A stretch of DNA of 64,000 nucleotides. Origin: an uncultured Flavobacteriales bacterium. GTDB taxonomy: Bacteria; Bacteroidota; Bacteroidia; Flavobacteriales; CAJXXR01. The notes beneath the pieces were generated by a model. The model saw nothing but the letters and a program-made list of their open reading frames with translations. It was not told where the DNA came from and did not search any database. Location: positions 17,493 to 81,492 of the forward strand of contig CAJXXR010000012.1 of the NCBI GenBank assembly GCA_913063375.1. The letters are read 5' to 3'. Made by a program: the position numbers and the translations under genes. The first letter of the stretch is position 1, and each line of letters starts with the position of its first letter. Below are positions 19,504 to 28,918 of the stretch, piece by piece.

Positions 19504-20700
19504 ATGGATACGAAAAGATTGATTTTATGGATTTTTGTTTTGATGCCATTTCTAAATTCAAATGGTCAATGTAATTCAAGTGCAATATTTGCAAATGACA
19601 GTACTAATGCCTTCTGTTTTGAAATAGAGGATCATGTTAGAAAATGTTATACCAATGATATACCGTCTCATGAGTATGGACCTTTTGGAGGTAACGGGGC
19701 TATTGTCGCTCAGGATTTTGAATATTCAATGTGTCGCTACCCTGAATTAGATACCGAAACTTCCAATCTATTTGAGGATACCACTTCACAGCTTTGCGCT
19801 GGAGGGGTGGTCTTTGGGGTGTCGAATATCGGAATTAATTATTCTCCTTTTGCACGATTGTATTTTGTGAATCCTTCTACGTCTGAAGAAAATTTAAATT
19901 TTCATGTTGAAGCAGATTTTACATTGAATATGGATCTCAATGGTGGGCATGTAAATGTTCTAGGAAGGTATCATTACCATACTGCCCCAATAGACTATAT
20001 AACGAATGATCTCAATGTAGATGGAAATAGTCATTCTCCTCTTTTAGGTTATGCAGCAGATGGCTTTCCGATCTATTATAGGTATTTATATACTAATCCA
20101 TTGGATTCAACTGCAGGTGTATCTTCTTTCGAGAGTAGTTATGTGTTGAAGACAGGGAATCGAAGTGGAGATGGAATCAGTGCTCCCAACGGTGCTTTTG
20201 ATGGGACTTATTTTGAGGATTTTGAATTTGTTGGAATAGCATCGGATTTGGATGAATGTAGTGGTAGATATGGAGTGACACCCGAATACCCTGAGGGTAC
20301 TTACTATTATGTGTTGACGGATAATTGGCCAAATATACCCCGTTGTCATAAAGGGAAATTCGTAGATAATTCTTTTAGAATAGGTCCCAACTGCCCAGAT
20401 TCAGAAGCAGCTACTGATTGTAGTATTGTCCCAATTTTAGACCTAGATGATCATACCTTCAGTTTGGATTATGATCTATATCCAAATCCTGCAGTAAATA
20501 AGATTATAATTGAACTTGCGGATAATTTACAGGATGATGTCAGTGCCATTCGATTGTACAATATTCATGCAAAAACTGTTTTTAAAGCAGATTGTTTTCA
20601 AGAAGAAATTTCGGTAGAGGGATTTCCTCCTGGCACCTATTTTATCCAATTCAATTTTGGTAATGATCAGCTTACTAAAAAAATCATTATTCAAAATTAG
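19504..20700 (+). CDS. T9SS-secreted YHYH-domain protein
   Basis: 398 residues with a signal peptide (to about residue 22). The YHYH motif is at about 156-159 (GRYHYHTAP), followed by SPLLGYAADGFPIYYRY, which together define the YHYH family seen in many marine bacteria. A C-terminal T9SS domain starts at DLYPNPAVNKIII. The biochemical role of YHYH proteins is not established, though the His-rich motif suggests metal binding. It lies in an operon between the arylsulfotransferase-like gene (5-base gap) and the 151-residue gene (3-base gap). Confidence 0.8.
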   Translation: MDTKRLILWIFVLMPFLNSNGQCNSSAIFANDSTNAFCFEIEDHVRKCYTNDIPSHEYGPFGGNGAIVAQDFEYSMCRYPELDTETSNLFEDTTSQLCAGGVVFGVSNIGINYSPFARLYFVNPSTSEENLNFHVEADFTLNMDLNGGHVNVLGRYHYHTAPIDYITNDLNVDGNSHSPLLGYAADGFPIYYRYLYTNPLDSTAGVSSFESSYVLKTGNRSGDGISAPNGAFDGTYFEDFEFVGIASDLDECSGRYGVTPEYPEGTYYYVLTDNWPNIPRCHKGKFVDNSFRIGPNCPDSEAATDCSIVPILDLDDHTFSLDYDLYPNPAVNKIIIELADNLQDDVSAIRLYNIHAKTVFKADCFQEEISVEGFPPGTYFIQFNFGNDQLTKKIIIQN

Positions 20701-20703
20701 CCT

Positions 20704-21159
20704 ATGTTTTATTTGATCTTTGCATTAAATTATTTGTTACTAGCTCCTATGCATATAGGACAAATTGCTGAGTTTCATTATAGCCTTGATGGAGATGAAG
20801 TAAAAATGAGGTTTATGATTGACCAAGATGAAATCAAACATTTTGAATTTGACAACGATTGTGACTTTGAAAATTTGATAGCCTTATGTACTGCTAATTA
20901 TATTAATGAGAATAGTACTTTGGTAATCAATCATGAGGCCTTAATGTTTGAATTAGAGAGTGCTCATACCGATTCTGGGCATTTAGTTGTTATCCAAACG
21001 GCAAAATTTAAGTCCCGTGAGGTAGATCATATATATATTAAAAATGACTGTTTTTATTCAATAGATCATCACTATAGGAATAGGGTGGTGTTAGATATTG
21101 ATGAATTTTCTGGTTCATATCTATTGACGAATCATAAGACCGAGATATGGCTTGAATAG
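20704..21159 (+). CDS. hypothetical exported protein, possibly DUF6702-like
   Basis: 151 residues with an N-terminal hydrophobic segment that may act as a signal. The pattern of a mid-protein YINENSTLVINHEALMFEL followed by IKNDCFYSIDHHYRNRVVL resembles what I remember of the DUF6702 family in Bacteroidota, but the match is by eye and weak. It starts 3 bases after the YHYH gene stop, so it is translated from the same message and may work with that protein. A bidirectional terminator follows. Confidence 0.7.
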   Translation: MFYLIFALNYLLLAPMHIGQIAEFHYSLDGDEVKMRFMIDQDEIKHFEFDNDCDFENLIALCTANYINENSTLVINHEALMFELESAHTDSGHLVVIQTAKFKSREVDHIYIKNDCFYSIDHHYRNRVVLDIDEFSGSYLLTNHKTEIWLE

Positions 21160-21197
21160 TATTGATGACAAGATTTTCTATTACATTAAATAAATAA

Positions 21198-21230
21198 AAA
21201 ATCTCCTTAATAAATGAAGGAGCTTTTTTG
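21198..21230. terminator. bidirectional terminator between convergent genes
   Basis: Stem CTCCTT/AAGGAG with loop AATAAATG, with A-runs on the left and T-runs on the right, so it can end transcription from both the plus-strand operon and the minus-strand TlpA gene. Confidence 0.8.
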
Positions 21231-21259
21231 AATTGGTCTATCAAGGTATGGTTAATTAT

Positions 21260-22513
21260 CTACCAATCTAGCATGGTATATGCCTTGATAAAAAACGCCT
21301 TGTTTTCACCTGGTAGCCTAACGAATTTGTTATCTGGAGAGATTAAAAATGTAGTAGGGTATTTATCGACCTCCAATTGATTTAATTGGGGCCTACCAAT
21401 TATCATTACGGGGAAGTCATATTTATTTTTTCCCATGAATCGTGATACTTTTTCAGGCTCATCATTACAAAGTGTTATGAATTCTATAGGATTTGCATTT
21501 AATTTTTTAAATGCCTTCTGCATTTGTACAAAATGAGGCAATTCTTTTACACAAGGCTTACACCAGGTTCCCCATACATCTATTATTTTCCAAGTACCTT
21601 TGTTTCCCACCGAATCTATATATGCGTTTATATCAGCACCTGGATTAAATTGTTTCCAATCTTTTTGACTTTGATTATACCAGTTTTTCTTAATGTCGTC
21701 CTTGTTGCGGTATATAGATTTTAGCCAATTTAAATTTTTATCAGTTATGTGATTGGCAACCAGCTGAGTCCCGTAATTTTCTTTGGTTGTTCCATTCTCC
21801 ATTTGTTCAATAATACCTTTTTGGTACTCGAACTTATTTGGGAAAAAATCGGGAAACTTGTTAAAAATAAATCGATCTATAAAAGCTTGGTCTGTAGGAT
21901 TACATGGTACGTTAAATATATCATCCAAGGTATTTAAACCTAATTCGTATCGTTGTTGTGCGTATATAAATCTTAAGTAATTTTTCACTGCACTGATGCC
22001 ATTATTTGGTGCTACAGTATTGATGTTTTGCCTCGATAATTTATCTATCCAATCTTGGGTTTCTGAACTTGAAAATTGGAGTTTATTTTGTAGTTCGAAA
22101 AATCCGATAGTATTAAATTGAGCACTATAATAATTTTTTCCTGCCGCTAGGTTTATAGTTTCGTACAACTCATTTTTAAAAGCGATAAGTTCTTCCTTAT
22201 TTTGACAATCTTGTATTTGTAGTATACGGTAGAATGGGCTGATTTGGTCTTTTGAAGAAACTGAACTTTTAGCATATTCCTCTATTAAAAGTTCAGCTTT
22301 TAGACTATCTTCTATTGCGTGCTGCATAATTAATCCAAAAGTCATATCGAAAAGATTTGGAGCATTACTCAATGAATCGAAATATATCACACTATTTTTA
22401 TAGTCTTCATTTTTGTAGTGTTCACGTGCCTTTTGCAGCCAATGGAAGGGGAGTTGGGCAGTACAATTAGCACCAAGAAGAAGCACAATAAATAGTTGAA
22501 GGTAATATTTCAT
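21260..22513 (-). CDS. exported TlpA/ResA-type thioredoxin-fold protein
   Basis: 417 residues with a signal peptide (1-19) and a long helical N-terminal region without recognised motif. A C-terminal thioredoxin domain carries the redox site WCKPC near residue 317 inside WGTWCKPCVKELPHF, and a late cis-proline segment (KYPTTFLI). This is the domain order of Bacteroidota TlpA-family disulfide reductases that keep periplasmic cysteines reduced. It stands alone on the minus strand. Confidence 0.85.
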   Translation of the reverse strand: MKYYLQLFIVLLLGANCTAQLPFHWLQKAREHYKNEDYKNSVIYFDSLSNAPNLFDMTFGLIMQHAIEDSLKAELLIEEYAKSSVSSKDQISPFYRILQIQDCQNKEELIAFKNELYETINLAAGKNYYSAQFNTIGFFELQNKLQFSSSETQDWIDKLSRQNINTVAPNNGISAVKNYLRFIYAQQRYELGLNTLDDIFNVPCNPTDQAFIDRFIFNKFPDFFPNKFEYQKGIIEQMENGTTKENYGTQLVANHITDKNLNWLKSIYRNKDDIKKNWYNQSQKDWKQFNPGADINAYIDSVGNKGTWKIIDVWGTWCKPCVKELPHFVQMQKAFKKLNANPIEFITLCNDEPEKVSRFMGKNKYDFPVMIIGRPQLNQLEVDKYPTTFLISPDNKFVRLPGENKAFFIKAYTMLDW

Positions 22514-22709
22514 AAAAAATTTATTATTTGGATTCTTAATAATATATCAAAGGTGTAATATAATACATCTTTTAGTAAGCTCATAAAATTTAAGCATTTT
22601 GAAAAGGATATTGTTTTGAATGAAAGGGAACATTATCTTTATTTTAATTTTTTTTCACTGTTGCCTGTAATAATTCTTGATTTCCACCACTAACTAAGAA
22701 AAACCTAGC

Positions 22710-23192
22710 GTGAGTAGTGATTTCTATATAGCATCCATTTTACCGTATTCAGGTATAATTATTAAAATCTGTAGGGCCTATACAAATTCCCAAGAAGATT
22801 TTGAAGATTATTACCAGGAGGTCTGTCTTCAAATTTGGAGAAGTAAAGACAATTTTCGTGCAGATTCTGAATGGTCCACTTGGATCTATAGAATCTCATT
22901 AAATGTCTGTCTAACCTTATTGAAGAAGAATAAAACTAAGGGACAGGAGTTTGTTTCAGACAGTCTTCCGACTGAACTTACAGATTCGAATCCTAGTTTT
23001 AGTGATGAAGTACATGATAAATTGTATGCTGCTATCCGGCAATTATCCGAGGTAGATAGAGCTGTCATTATGTTGTACCTAGAAGAAAAGTCATATCAAG
23101 ATATTGCAGAAATAATTGGTACCAATTCTAACAATATCGGTGTGCGAATTAGCAGAATAAAGGAACGTTTAAAAAAATTATTGGATGGATAA
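22710..23192 (+). CDS. ECF-type RNA polymerase sigma factor
   Basis: 160 residues. Region 2 lies at about 20-75 (DFEDYYQEVCLQIWRS, then WIYRISLNVCL) and region 4 at about 100-155 (LSEVDRAVIMLYLEEKSYQDIAEIIG, then RISRIKERLKKLL). The start is a GTG. Its last 8 bases overlap the following membrane protein gene, which is the position expected of an anti-sigma partner. The promoters it recognises are not evident here. Confidence 0.88.
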   Translation: MSSDFYIASILPYSGIIIKICRAYTNSQEDFEDYYQEVCLQIWRSKDNFRADSEWSTWIYRISLNVCLTLLKKNKTKGQEFVSDSLPTELTDSNPSFSDEVHDKLYAAIRQLSEVDRAVIMLYLEEKSYQDIAEIIGTNSNNIGVRISRIKERLKKLLDG

Positions 23193-23841
23193 GTCAATTG
23201 AAAACATGTGGAAAGAAGCTTTTTTGAAAAGCGATGCATTGGTAGCACCTAAGATCAACAATTTATACAACAAGAAGTCCCAGCATATTGTTGATAAATT
23301 CAAACGAATGTTTAAAATCAATCTGAGCGCAATATTTGTGTTTGCCTTCATAGTGCTGATTGCCTCATATCTAACGGGAATTGTATATCTGGGAATTGCG
23401 ATGTTCCCGCTTTTTATGACGGTGGTAATAGTGAACCAAAAACTGTATAAAAGTATAGTAGATGTGGATAATAGCCTAGATAGTTATCATTACCTCAAAA
23501 GTTTTGATACCTGGTTGAAGAAGTCAATCGATGTCAATACTAAGCTATCTAGATTCTTGTATCCGTATGTATTACTAGCGCTAATTGTCGGTTTTTGGTT
23601 TGTTAAAGAGGATGGAGTATTCTTAGGAAATATATTTTTATCCGATCTTATTGCAGATAAACCCGATTTGTATTTAGTATTTGGATTGCCGCTTATTGGT
23701 ATAATCGCCTTGGTATTCCTATTAGGATTTCTAGCCTTTATTGGTGGTAAATTGTATTTATTTGAAATGAATGCTATTTATGGGAAGGAAATTTCAAAAT
23801 TGGATGAGCTTATTACGGATATGGAAGAATTACGGAATTAG
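23185..23841 (+). CDS. membrane protein, candidate anti-sigma or sigma-linked factor
   Basis: 218 residues. A charged N-terminal 45 residues (MDKSIENMWKEAFLKSDALV) lie in the cytoplasm and are followed by four hydrophobic segments (about 46-64, 66-84, 128-146 and 170-200). It overlaps the sigma gene by 8 bases, so translation is coupled. There is no zinc-finger anti-sigma motif, and the label anti-sigma rests on gene order only. Confidence 0.7.
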   Translation: MDKSIENMWKEAFLKSDALVAPKINNLYNKKSQHIVDKFKRMFKINLSAIFVFAFIVLIASYLTGIVYLGIAMFPLFMTVVIVNQKLYKSIVDVDNSLDSYHYLKSFDTWLKKSIDVNTKLSRFLYPYVLLALIVGFWFVKEDGVFLGNIFLSDLIADKPDLYLVFGLPLIGIIALVFLLGFLAFIGGKLYLFEMNAIYGKEISKLDELITDMEELRN

Positions 23842-23886
23842 ATTACCTTATTCAGTTTTGATTACTAATAGATGATTCTTATTTAT

Positions 23887-23925
23887 AGACAAGTTTCTAG
23901 ATGTCTAGAAGCTTGTCTTTTTTCT
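23887..23925 (+). terminator. rho-independent terminator
   Basis: A 14-bp stem AGACAAGTTTCTAG/CTAGAAGCTTGTCT with one G-T wobble and loop ATGT, followed by T6, after the sigma/membrane pair. Confidence 0.85.
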
Positions 23926-23984
23926 CTATTTTACAAAAGTTATATTGTTATATATTTTCATATCTTAGTTGAATAAAATTTAAT

Positions 23985-24890
23985 ATGATGAAACATTTAT
24001 ACCTTTTGATAGTGCTTTTGGTCACTTGTTTTTCTATTCAAGCCAAGAATTCATATTCCGAATTTACCCAAGAATCAAGTCTGATGATAATTGATTCTGT
24101 AGTATGTGATATATTTATAGATGGTGTTGCCATTCCAAATTTCACACCACTTGATACAGTGTATGATGTGGTGATCCCTTCAAGCGGAACACTCCCAATT
24201 GTTACCTTTGGGTTTTGTAATAATATAACACTTGATACTGCAATGATTACTCATGCAGTTGGAATTCCAGGTACTTCCACCTTTTATTTATCTACTTCTG
24301 CAGGTGCTGTAACGTATTATATCAATTGGGGACCAGCTCCTCCTTCTCCCATTGCAACTTTAGATTCTGTGTATACAGATGCAGGTTTCTTTTGCAGTTC
24401 AGGTAACCCGATGGGTATAGCAGTTGAAGGCAGTGTTATGGCTATTGAACTCGGCGATACAGCATCGTCTTTGGTAAATTTGATCATTGTTCCTACGGAT
24501 ACAAATGCAACTTATGTTGTGTCAGGTTCTGGGACGGTAGCTCCTTATGGTACTATTATCATTACGGTTACAGCTGAAGACGAGGTATCTACGGAAGTTT
24601 ATGAAGTTATTATTTTTACCTATTGTCCTTTGAGTATAGGAGAAAATATTCAGAATACAGTTACAATATCTCCGGTGCCTGCATCAGACATTATTAATAT
24701 AGGTTTTGATCAATTAACTGAAGGTACTGTTCGTTTAGTGGATATTTTTGGTAGAAGATTAGTAGAAAAAGAAATAATAGCAGAATCAGAAATTAGCTTT
24801 GATGTCTCAAGTTATGCCTCGGGGATTTATTTTATTGAATTAATGGTAGCGGGTAGAAAAGTCATGAGTGAAAAGTTGGTGATTGAATAG
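23985..24890 (+). CDS. T9SS-secreted protein with two cadherin-like repeats
   Basis: 301 residues with a signal peptide (1-20). Repeat one begins at CDIFIDGVAIPNFTPLDTVY. A second repeat contains VAPYGTIIITVTAED, a stretch almost identical to the last repeat of the giant adhesin. A T9SS sorting domain follows (VTISPVPASDIINI to EKLVIE). This is a compact paralogue of the adhesin C-terminus, closely matched by the gene at 28919. Confidence 0.82.
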   Translation: MMKHLYLLIVLLVTCFSIQAKNSYSEFTQESSLMIIDSVVCDIFIDGVAIPNFTPLDTVYDVVIPSSGTLPIVTFGFCNNITLDTAMITHAVGIPGTSTFYLSTSAGAVTYYINWGPAPPSPIATLDSVYTDAGFFCSSGNPMGIAVEGSVMAIELGDTASSLVNLIIVPTDTNATYVVSGSGTVAPYGTIIITVTAEDEVSTEVYEVIIFTYCPLSIGENIQNTVTISPVPASDIINIGFDQLTEGTVRLVDIFGRRLVEKEIIAESEISFDVSSYASGIYFIELMVAGRKVMSEKLVIE

Positions 24891-24918
24891 GAAAAAAGGT
24901 TCTTTTAAAATTTACTAA

Positions 24919-25671
24919 ATGAAAACTGGTTATTTGCTGTTAAGTTTGATTTTAATATTGGTAATCTATTCGTATTGGTATGTGAAAAATACTGAGAAAA
25001 CTAAGGATGAAATCAAGGACTTTAGTTTGAATGTTCAAAAAGAGCAACCAATTAATATGATAGAAGACCAACCAATTGGTTTTGGTTATAAATGTATTTG
25101 GTTTGCAGTCAAAACAACCGATAAGGAACGAGTGTCTAAAATTATAGGTTTAAAAAAACAAATGCCATCTAACTGGGAATACGGTATTAAAAGAGCTTAT
25201 GAAAATTCAATATTTATTAGCCCTGAAATTCAAGGCTGGACCTTTGTAGTAGGTTGGGGATTGCCAGATGGAAGTTCTACGAGTAGTATGTCTGAAGTAA
25301 CGACACTATTGAATGCATTGAGTAAAGAATTTGGTGAAGCACAATTCTATGTCAGCCATAGGGTGGTAGAATATCATGGTTGGATAAAGTCATGGGAAGG
25401 TCAAATAGTACGATCCTATTTCTACCTAGGAGAACAAGTTAAGAATATTGAAATATTTGGTGAGGCTACAGAGGTTGAAAAGGGCTATAAGCTAGTGAAT
25501 ACTTTTTCTAAGGAAGCTCAACACGATAGCTATTGGGATAGAGAAGATTTAACCTACCCAGATGAAGAATTGGTCATGAGAATAGCCGATTCATGGAGTA
25601 TTGATCCATCTAAATTAGAAGAATATAAGGGATCAAATGGACTTGGAATACTTGGCGTTAGACAAAGGTGA
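24919..25671 (+). CDS. hypothetical membrane-anchored protein
   Basis: 250 residues with an N-terminal membrane anchor (5-23) and a soluble domain rich in Trp and Tyr. The C-terminal motif PDEELVMRIADSWSIDPSKLEE resembles a group of uncharacterised bacterial proteins I have seen without assigned function. It is 28 bases downstream of a T9SS protein gene. No further role can be supported. Confidence 0.65.
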   Translation: MKTGYLLLSLILILVIYSYWYVKNTEKTKDEIKDFSLNVQKEQPINMIEDQPIGFGYKCIWFAVKTTDKERVSKIIGLKKQMPSNWEYGIKRAYENSIFISPEIQGWTFVVGWGLPDGSSTSSMSEVTTLLNALSKEFGEAQFYVSHRVVEYHGWIKSWEGQIVRSYFYLGEQVKNIEIFGEATEVEKGYKLVNTFSKEAQHDSYWDREDLTYPDEELVMRIADSWSIDPSKLEEYKGSNGLGILGVRQR

Positions 25672-25788
25672 TTCAGAACTCTCTTTGAGTACTCTATTAG
25701 TGAGATCTGTATGACAGGAAATGATTATAATGCTTAGTGCTATTGTTAGATAATTTATTATATTGTTGTAAATAAAACCCTTTATATA

Positions 25789-26661
25789 ATGAGAAATTTA
25801 TCGTTTATTCTTTTGTTTTTTAGTGTAATACATTCTACTTGGGCCAATGGGTCATATTTCATACAATCCTCTTCTTCTTGTCCGGATACCGCATTGTGCG
25901 ATCTTACAATAAATGGAGGCACCCTTGTCAATTTTGGAAGTGTCAATACTTGGGATGTAGAAGTATCTCCACTAGTAACCAGTTTACCAGGTGTGGGATA
26001 CTTCCTTTGTGATACTTCCCTTTCTGTTTCCTATACGGAAGCAGTTTTACCTTTACCAGATACTACAGAAATAATAGTTTACTGTCCAGATGGAGATTCA
26101 GCGATCTATAGCATTTATTGGAATTATGCGCCGTCCAATAACGCTTTATTAGATAGTTTGTTTTTTAGTGAAGGGGAGCTTTGTCCTGAATTCAATCCAG
26201 ATTCCTTAAGCTATGTTTTAGAATTAGATTCATTAACTGGATTTATGCCAATGGCGAATGCTTTCCTGGCTGATTCAAACGCTACTGTAGTAGTCACAAA
26301 TGCTAGCATTCCTGGTGAGATGACTATAGTTGTAACAGCAGAAGATGGTGTTACGACTACTGCCTATACGATACTAATAGGAGGTGATTGTGATTTGGGA
26401 ATAGATGAGATGAATGATATGTTGGCTATAGCGCTCTTTCCTAATCCCGTAGAAAATATACTAAATATTCATTTGGATGGTTCGTTTTCAAGAAAGCTAT
26501 CCTTGGTAGAACTCTCTGGTGGGGTTTTACAGACTGTTGAAATAGTGGAAGGTCAAAAAGAGTATCAATTAGATGTCTCAAATTATCCATCTGGAATTTA
26601 TTTTATACAGATGCAGAATGATGGAGAGATGCTTAAAAGTGAAAAGTTGATTATTAAGTAA
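25789..26661 (+). CDS. T9SS-secreted protein with two cadherin-like repeats
   Basis: 290 residues: signal peptide (1-19), a first repeat starting at CDLTINGGTLVNFGSVNTW, a second ending in VVVTNASIPGEMTIVVTAED, and a T9SS sorting domain (ALFPNPVENILNI to EKLIIK). A paralogue of 15936, 23985 and 28919. It shares a message with the small Cys-containing protein 13 bases downstream. Confidence 0.82.
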   Translation: MRNLSFILLFFSVIHSTWANGSYFIQSSSSCPDTALCDLTINGGTLVNFGSVNTWDVEVSPLVTSLPGVGYFLCDTSLSVSYTEAVLPLPDTTEIIVYCPDGDSAIYSIYWNYAPSNNALLDSLFFSEGELCPEFNPDSLSYVLELDSLTGFMPMANAFLADSNATVVVTNASIPGEMTIVVTAEDGVTTTAYTILIGGDCDLGIDEMNDMLAIALFPNPVENILNIHLDGSFSRKLSLVELSGGVLQTVEIVEGQKEYQLDVSNYPSGIYFIQMQNDGEMLKSEKLIIK

Positions 26662-26674
26662 GTATTTCGAGAAT

Positions 26675-26893
26675 ATGAAAAAATATCTGATTGTTATTTT
26701 TGTATTTTCCTTGTCAATTCTCTTTTCTTCCAGTAATACTGGGGAGGTTTATATATGTCTTGGGAAGTATGCAAAGAAGTACCATCTTGTTAATACTTGT
26801 AGAGGATTGAATAATTGTAAAGCAGAGATTAATAATGTCACTTTGGAGAATGCAAAGCGAAAAGGTAGAACTTTATGCGGTTGGGAAGATTGA
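26675..26893 (+). CDS. small secreted Cys-containing protein
   Basis: 72 residues: signal peptide (to about 20), then VYICLGKYAKKYHLVNTCRGLNNC and GRTLCGWED. The KYH-x4-C-x4-NC arrangement with a final Cys is a familiar small Bacteroidota protein that looks like a mini zinc or redox-active domain. No function is established to my knowledge. Confidence 0.65.
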   Translation: MKKYLIVIFVFSLSILFSSSNTGEVYICLGKYAKKYHLVNTCRGLNNCKAEINNVTLENAKRKGRTLCGWED

Positions 26894-27087
26894 TCATAAT
26901 CCTTGACGCTTGAAAATAGATTAATACTTTACTCCTTTATATTTAGAATTTAACAGTTAAAATTATTAGTGATTGAAGCCATATTGTTTAGAATTCTATA
27001 AAGAGAAAGATGTTTGTTTTTTGACTATTTTTATGTAATGCCGTTGTTATAAGAATTAGTATATTAGAACAAATGAAACATTTTATA

Positions 27088-28833
27088 ATGAAATATATAA
27101 TTCTTTTTTTGACCCTGATGAGTGCCAACATTTCAGTTTTTGCTCAAATTGAATCTTTTGGATGGGCTAAACATTTGGAATCGGATAATTATACTTCTGC
27201 TTACGCTTCTCAACTTGATGATCAGGGAAATTTAATTGTTGCTGGTGTATTTCGAGGCACCATTGATGTTGACCCTGGTGTTGGTGTCGATACATTGAAT
27301 AATAATTGGGTCAATTGGATTAATTGGTCATGGTACACGATTGGCAATTCGGATGGAATAGTAGCAAAATATACACCAGAAGGTACTTTGGTATGGGTGA
27401 AGAAATTTGAGACCTTTGGAAGTTTAATAGTCAATTCAATTCAATTCGATGAAGACCAAAATATAGTGCTGGCTGGATATTATCATGGATTGATTGATTT
27501 TGATCCAGGGCCGGATACGGCTTTGTTTGTTGGGGAACAATACTATGACCCCTATGCATTTGTGATGAAGTTGGATAGTGTAGGGAATTTGATTTGGGTG
27601 AATGAATTTCATCATTCAAGAATTAACTCCATGGATATTGATGAAAACGGCAATATTTATTCAACTGGAGTATTTAATGAAAATGTAGATTTTGATCCTA
27701 GCGATGATGAATATTACCTATATTCTGGATTTATGAATACTCCCGAAACCTTTGTTTTAAAATTAAATGAAAACGGTGAGTTAGTCTGGGTAAAACAGTT
27801 TCCTTGTTATGTGCAGGTAAATTCAGCTCAAAATCTAGTTTTAGATGATGATGAAAATATGGTGATTTCGGGTAAATTATCTGGACCAACAGATTTTGAT
27901 ACTGATAGTACAGACCAATTTATTCTCGGAGAGCCATCGGTTCACAGTATATACTTTTGTAAACTGGATAGTAGTGGTGCTTTTATTTGGGCAAAGAGTA
28001 TGAAATGTAGTGAGCTCGCTACTCCTTCAAGTGCTGTTGTTGATAGTATGAATAATAGTTATACTGCTATAAATTTTATAGATAGCGTGAATATAGATAC
28101 TGGGAATGCTGTTCTAAATATAGAATCCCAAGGGGGAAGAAACGCTCTAATATTGAAGTTAGACAGTTCAGGAAATTATATTTGGCATGAAGCCTATCTC
28201 TCTATATATGATATTGGAATTATGGATATTGAAATTGATATTTTAGGTGCTGTTTATACAACAGGGTATTTTAGGGAGGAAATTGACTTTGACCCTAGTG
28301 CAGATAGTCTCTTTTTAAGTACGGACAGTTTGGGGGCATTTATCCATAAGTTGGATACGGAAGGCTCCTTTCAATGGGCCCATAAATTAACCAGTGAAAA
28401 TGGATATGTTTGGGCCCGTTCTTTGTGTGTAGATGATAGTTTTGAAGTATACACTTCGGGGGTATTTACGGGATATACGGATTTTGGAATAGGAATGGTA
28501 AATCAATCTATAGATGGAGGAGAAATGCCGGATATTTTTATGCATAAAATCAACCAATCTATTTCAACGGTAGGAGTACAAGAAAATATACATGTTAATT
28601 CAATTAATTTAAGCCCAAATCCTGCTAAATCAATAGTTAGGATTCAAAGTAATTTCAATACCAATGCAGCGCTTTATCTTGTTGATTTATTTGGTAGGGA
28701 AATAGTGCAATTGGATTTTAAGGATGGAGATGAAATGAGTTTTGATGTTTCAAATTATCCTTCTGGAATATATTTTATTCAAGTTTTGGTTGATGGAGAA
28801 TTAATTCAAAGTGAAAAATTAATTGTAGAGTAA
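27088..28833 (+). CDS. T9SS-secreted beta-propeller protein (SBBP-like)
   Basis: 581 residues from the internal ATG, chosen because the resulting signal peptide (MKYIILFLTLMSANISVFAQ) lines up with the paralogue at 41492; an ATG 15 bases upstream is possible. The body is repeated blades with the signature (D/N)-x-x-G-N-x-(I/V/Y) and DFDP, for example VDFDPSDDEYY and FDPGPDTALF, typical of SBBP-type propellers. It ends in a T9SS sorting domain (LSPNPAKSIVRI to EKLIVE). A surface or secreted binding protein is likely. Confidence 0.82.
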   Translation: MKYIILFLTLMSANISVFAQIESFGWAKHLESDNYTSAYASQLDDQGNLIVAGVFRGTIDVDPGVGVDTLNNNWVNWINWSWYTIGNSDGIVAKYTPEGTLVWVKKFETFGSLIVNSIQFDEDQNIVLAGYYHGLIDFDPGPDTALFVGEQYYDPYAFVMKLDSVGNLIWVNEFHHSRINSMDIDENGNIYSTGVFNENVDFDPSDDEYYLYSGFMNTPETFVLKLNENGELVWVKQFPCYVQVNSAQNLVLDDDENMVISGKLSGPTDFDTDSTDQFILGEPSVHSIYFCKLDSSGAFIWAKSMKCSELATPSSAVVDSMNNSYTAINFIDSVNIDTGNAVLNIESQGGRNALILKLDSSGNYIWHEAYLSIYDIGIMDIEIDILGAVYTTGYFREEIDFDPSADSLFLSTDSLGAFIHKLDTEGSFQWAHKLTSENGYVWARSLCVDDSFEVYTSGVFTGYTDFGIGMVNQSIDGGEMPDIFMHKINQSISTVGVQENIHVNSINLSPNPAKSIVRIQSNFNTNAALYLVDLFGREIVQLDFKDGDEMSFDVSNYPSGIYFIQVLVDGELIQSEKLIVE

Positions 28834-28918
28834 ACATAGCTAATTTGCATATTGATTGGTTCAATATGTACTTATTAGATAATTGTTTACTTTTAACAGT
28901 AAATTAAACATAATTAAA

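Noticed and set aside
21198..21230. Member of the tRNA-linked repeat family because of the CTCCTT/AAGGAG hairpin
   Set aside because: Only the short terminator stem is similar. No core or arms follow, and such stems are common terminators here; the same reasoning applies to 30131.
27088..28833. Possible CRISPR or tandem DNA repeat because of recurring GATTTTGATCC-type words
   Set aside because: The words encode the DFDP blades of a propeller protein, vary in spacing and keep the reading frame.
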